Shown piece by piece: positions 62,294 to 64,000 of a stretch of 64,000 bases of DNA. The stretch is from assembly GCF_001642795.1 (NCBI RefSeq), contig NZ_LKEH01000018.1, positions 312,864 through 376,863 on the forward strand, in the 5' to 3' direction. The notes below the pieces were generated by a model. That model was given only the letters and a program-made list of their open reading frames with translations. It ran no database searches and was not told the origin of the DNA. The position numbers were made by a program, and so were the translations under genes. How positions within the stretch are numbered: position 1 is the stretch's first letter; every line of letters starts with the position of its first letter. The stretch comes from Pseudomonas viridiflava (GTDB lineage Bacteria; Pseudomonadota; Gammaproteobacteria; Pseudomonadales; Pseudomonadaceae).

Positions 62294-63886
62294 ATGCGTA
62301 TTTCAACCACCCAGATCTACGAATCCACGACCGCTAACTATCAGCGTAACTACTCGAACGTCATCAAGACGGGCGAGGAAGTCTCCAGCGGCATCAAGCT
62401 CAACACGGCGAGCGATGATCCGGTAGGGGCGGCGCGTGTTCTGCAGCTCACTCAGCAGAACGCGATGCTGACCCAGTATGAATCGAACATTGCCACGATC
62501 AGTACCAACGTAGACAACTCCGAAACGGCGATGAGCAACATCACCGACACCATGCAGTCGGCTCGAGAGGCGATTGTAAGGGCAGGCAACGGTACGTACA
62601 CCGATGCGAGCCGTATCGCCATCGCCAATGAGCTGAAGCAGTATCAAAGCCAACTGTTGGGCCTGATGAACAGTCAGGACAGCAACGGGCAGTACATTTT
62701 CTCCGGTTCCAAGTCGTCGACGCCCGCGTATACCGAGTCTGCCGACGGCACTTACGTGTACAACGGCGACCAGACCAGCATGAACCTCTCTGTGGGTGAT
62801 GGCCTGGTGTTGGCCAGCAATACCACTGGCTACGAGGCGTTCGAGCTGTCGATCAACTCGACGCGCACGTCCGCTACGCGGCTTTCCCCGGCAACGGAAG
62901 ATGGCAAAGTTGTGCTGTCCGGCGGCCTGGTCACCTCCACCAGCGTCTACAACTCTGCCTATCAGGGTGGCGAGCCGTACACGCTGACGTTCTCCAGCAG
63001 TACGCAATTCAGGATTACCGACGGCACCGGCAAGGACGTCACTACAGACGCTTCGTCAGCAGGCAACTACACCAGCGGCGGCATTGGCGCTCAGACCTTC
63101 ACATTCCGTGGTGTGGAAATGAACCTGAACGTCAACCTGTCTGCTGCGGAAAAGGCGACGACTGCCACCGCAGACGCCGCCATGACCAATCGAAGCTACA
63201 GCCTTGCGTCGACCCCGGACAACGTCAATGCAACCCGCAGTCCCGGCAACGCATCCAGCGCGACCGTGAGCAGTTCGGCTGTGGGCACAAGTGCTGCAGA
63301 TCTGACTGCGTACAACAATACATTCCCTACCGGCGGCGCGATTCTCAGGTTCACCAGCGCCACTGATTACGAACTGTATGCTTCGCCCATTACCGGCAGC
63401 AGCACGCCAGTTTCTTCGGGGACGATGGCAGGGGGCAACGCCAAGGCTTCCGGGGTCAATTTCGCGATCAACGGCACACCGGCCGCAGGTGACCAGTTCG
63501 TCGTTCAGTCCGGTACCCGTCAGACTGAAAACGTGCTGAACACATTGACGGCTGCCATCAAGGCATTGAGTACTCCGGCTGATGGCGATCTGGTTGCAAC
63601 GCAAAAGCTCAATGCATCGATGACGTCGGCGCTGGGTAACCTGAGCAGCAGCATCGAGCAGGTCTCTACCGCGAAGGCAGCAGGCGGTGCACGTCAGCTC
63701 GCTGCGATGGCGCAAGGGACGACGAATGATTTGCTCAAGGGCAACAACACGGTCGAGCAGGGCACTTATGTGAACGCTGACATCATTGAAGCCACGACAC
63801 GCCTGACGTTGCAGAAGACCATGCTGGATGCCTCTCAGCAGGTGTTTGTCCAGTTGTCCAAGTTGAACCTGTTCAGCCAGCTGTAA
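62294..63886 (+). CDS. flgL: Hook-filament junction protein FlgL (HAP3)
   Basis: The 530-residue protein starts MRISTTQIYESTTANYQ and has conserved flagellin-like ends: TGEEVSSGIKLNTASDDPVGAARVLQL and the C-terminal TRLTLQKTMLDASQQVFVQLSKLNLFSQL. E. coli FlgL has 317 residues; the extra length is a central, Ser/Thr/Gly-rich beta insertion (about 170-420). It joins FlgK to the filament. It ends this flagellar block; glycosyltransferase and flagellin genes would be expected beyond the window. Confidence 0.95.
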   Translation: MRISTTQIYESTTANYQRNYSNVIKTGEEVSSGIKLNTASDDPVGAARVLQLTQQNAMLTQYESNIATISTNVDNSETAMSNITDTMQSAREAIVRAGNGTYTDASRIAIANELKQYQSQLLGLMNSQDSNGQYIFSGSKSSTPAYTESADGTYVYNGDQTSMNLSVGDGLVLASNTTGYEAFELSINSTRTSATRLSPATEDGKVVLSGGLVTSTSVYNSAYQGGEPYTLTFSSSTQFRITDGTGKDVTTDASSAGNYTSGGIGAQTFTFRGVEMNLNVNLSAAEKATTATADAAMTNRSYSLASTPDNVNATRSPGNASSATVSSSAVGTSAADLTAYNNTFPTGGAILRFTSATDYELYASPITGSSTPVSSGTMAGGNAKASGVNFAINGTPAAGDQFVVQSGTRQTENVLNTLTAAIKALSTPADGDLVATQKLNASMTSALGNLSSSIEQVSTAKAAGGARQLAAMAQGTTNDLLKGNNTVEQGTYVNADIIEATTRLTLQKTMLDASQQVFVQLSKLNLFSQL

Positions 63887-64000
63887 CCTTGGCGTTGAGC
63901 ATCCGCCGTCTTTATTTCAGCGGTGAGGGGAGCCACTTGACCGGTCGCTTCCCGCCGCTCGCGAGTCTGCAATAGTGAATCCAGTCCCCCTCGTCAGTGT

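Noticed and set aside
61180..62310. Minus-strand open frame opposite flgK
   Set aside because: Antisense shadow of a well-supported gene.

Overview
The window looks like chromosomal DNA of a member of the Pseudomonas syringae species complex. GC content is high. Three things fit a plant-associated fluorescent pseudomonad: a Pseudomonas-type flagellar block (flgZ-flgN-flgM-flgA / cheV-cheR / flgBCDE / flgFGHIJKL), a heme oxygenase-bacteriophytochrome pair, and a viosamine-type flagellin-glycan island next to the flagellar genes. Species and strain cannot be fixed from the sequence alone. I found no rRNA, tRNA, CRISPR array, transposase or prophage.

Layout. (1) 69-5793: four genes that together take L-pipecolate to a 2-hydroxyglutarate-level intermediate (amaA oxidase, amaB dehydrogenase, a class III aminotransferase, hglS). 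(2) 5803-8817: a QseBC/PmrAB-style two-component system divergent from a PepSY protein and a cytochrome b561. (3) 8883-12842: a tightly packed trio of an Asp-box sialidase-like protein, a membrane protein and an LTA-synthase-like phosphoglycerol transferase. (4) 12941-14195: dmeRF, a nickel/cobalt-responsive repressor and CDF exporter. (5) 14391-17239: bphO-bphP. (6) 17293-24995: an orphan type VI secretion vgrG island with a DUF4123 adaptor, a large putative pore-forming effector and a membrane protein that may be its immunity factor. (7) 25300-26144: two small conserved envelope genes. (8) 26313-30180: p-hydroxybenzoate uptake and hydroxylation (ACS-family transporter, pobA, AraC-type regulator). 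(9) 30230-35389: ppnN, an SH3-domain membrane protein, and a soluble response regulator-TPR/histidine kinase pair.

(10) 35641-43851: an acyl-viosamine island. ACP, KAS III, ketoreductase and a NeuD-type acyltransferase point one way. A large glycosyltransferase, a zinc-finger methyltransferase and a DegT aminotransferase point the other way. Together they would build and transfer a 3-hydroxybutyryl-, O-methyl-modified 4-amino-4,6-dideoxyglucose. Each arm is preceded by a well-spaced sigma54-type promoter, which suggests control together with the flagellum. (11) 44132-46923: a glutamine-synthetase-family gene and an MFS transporter. (12) 47019-63886: flagellar genes. Here I can see sigma54 promoters before flgA, flgB and flgF and a near-consensus sigma28 promoter before flgM.

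Most gene junctions are translationally coupled (ATGA or TAATG overlaps), and I used these to choose starts. The most interesting points are the T6SS effector with a compositionally distinct C-terminal half, the two sigma54 promoters of the glycan island, a predicted near-leaderless flgA transcript, a cluster of TTGCGCA half-sites upstream of vgrG, the LTA-synthase-like cluster in a Gram-negative genome, and a triple TTGCCGCTTT motif upstream of flgB.
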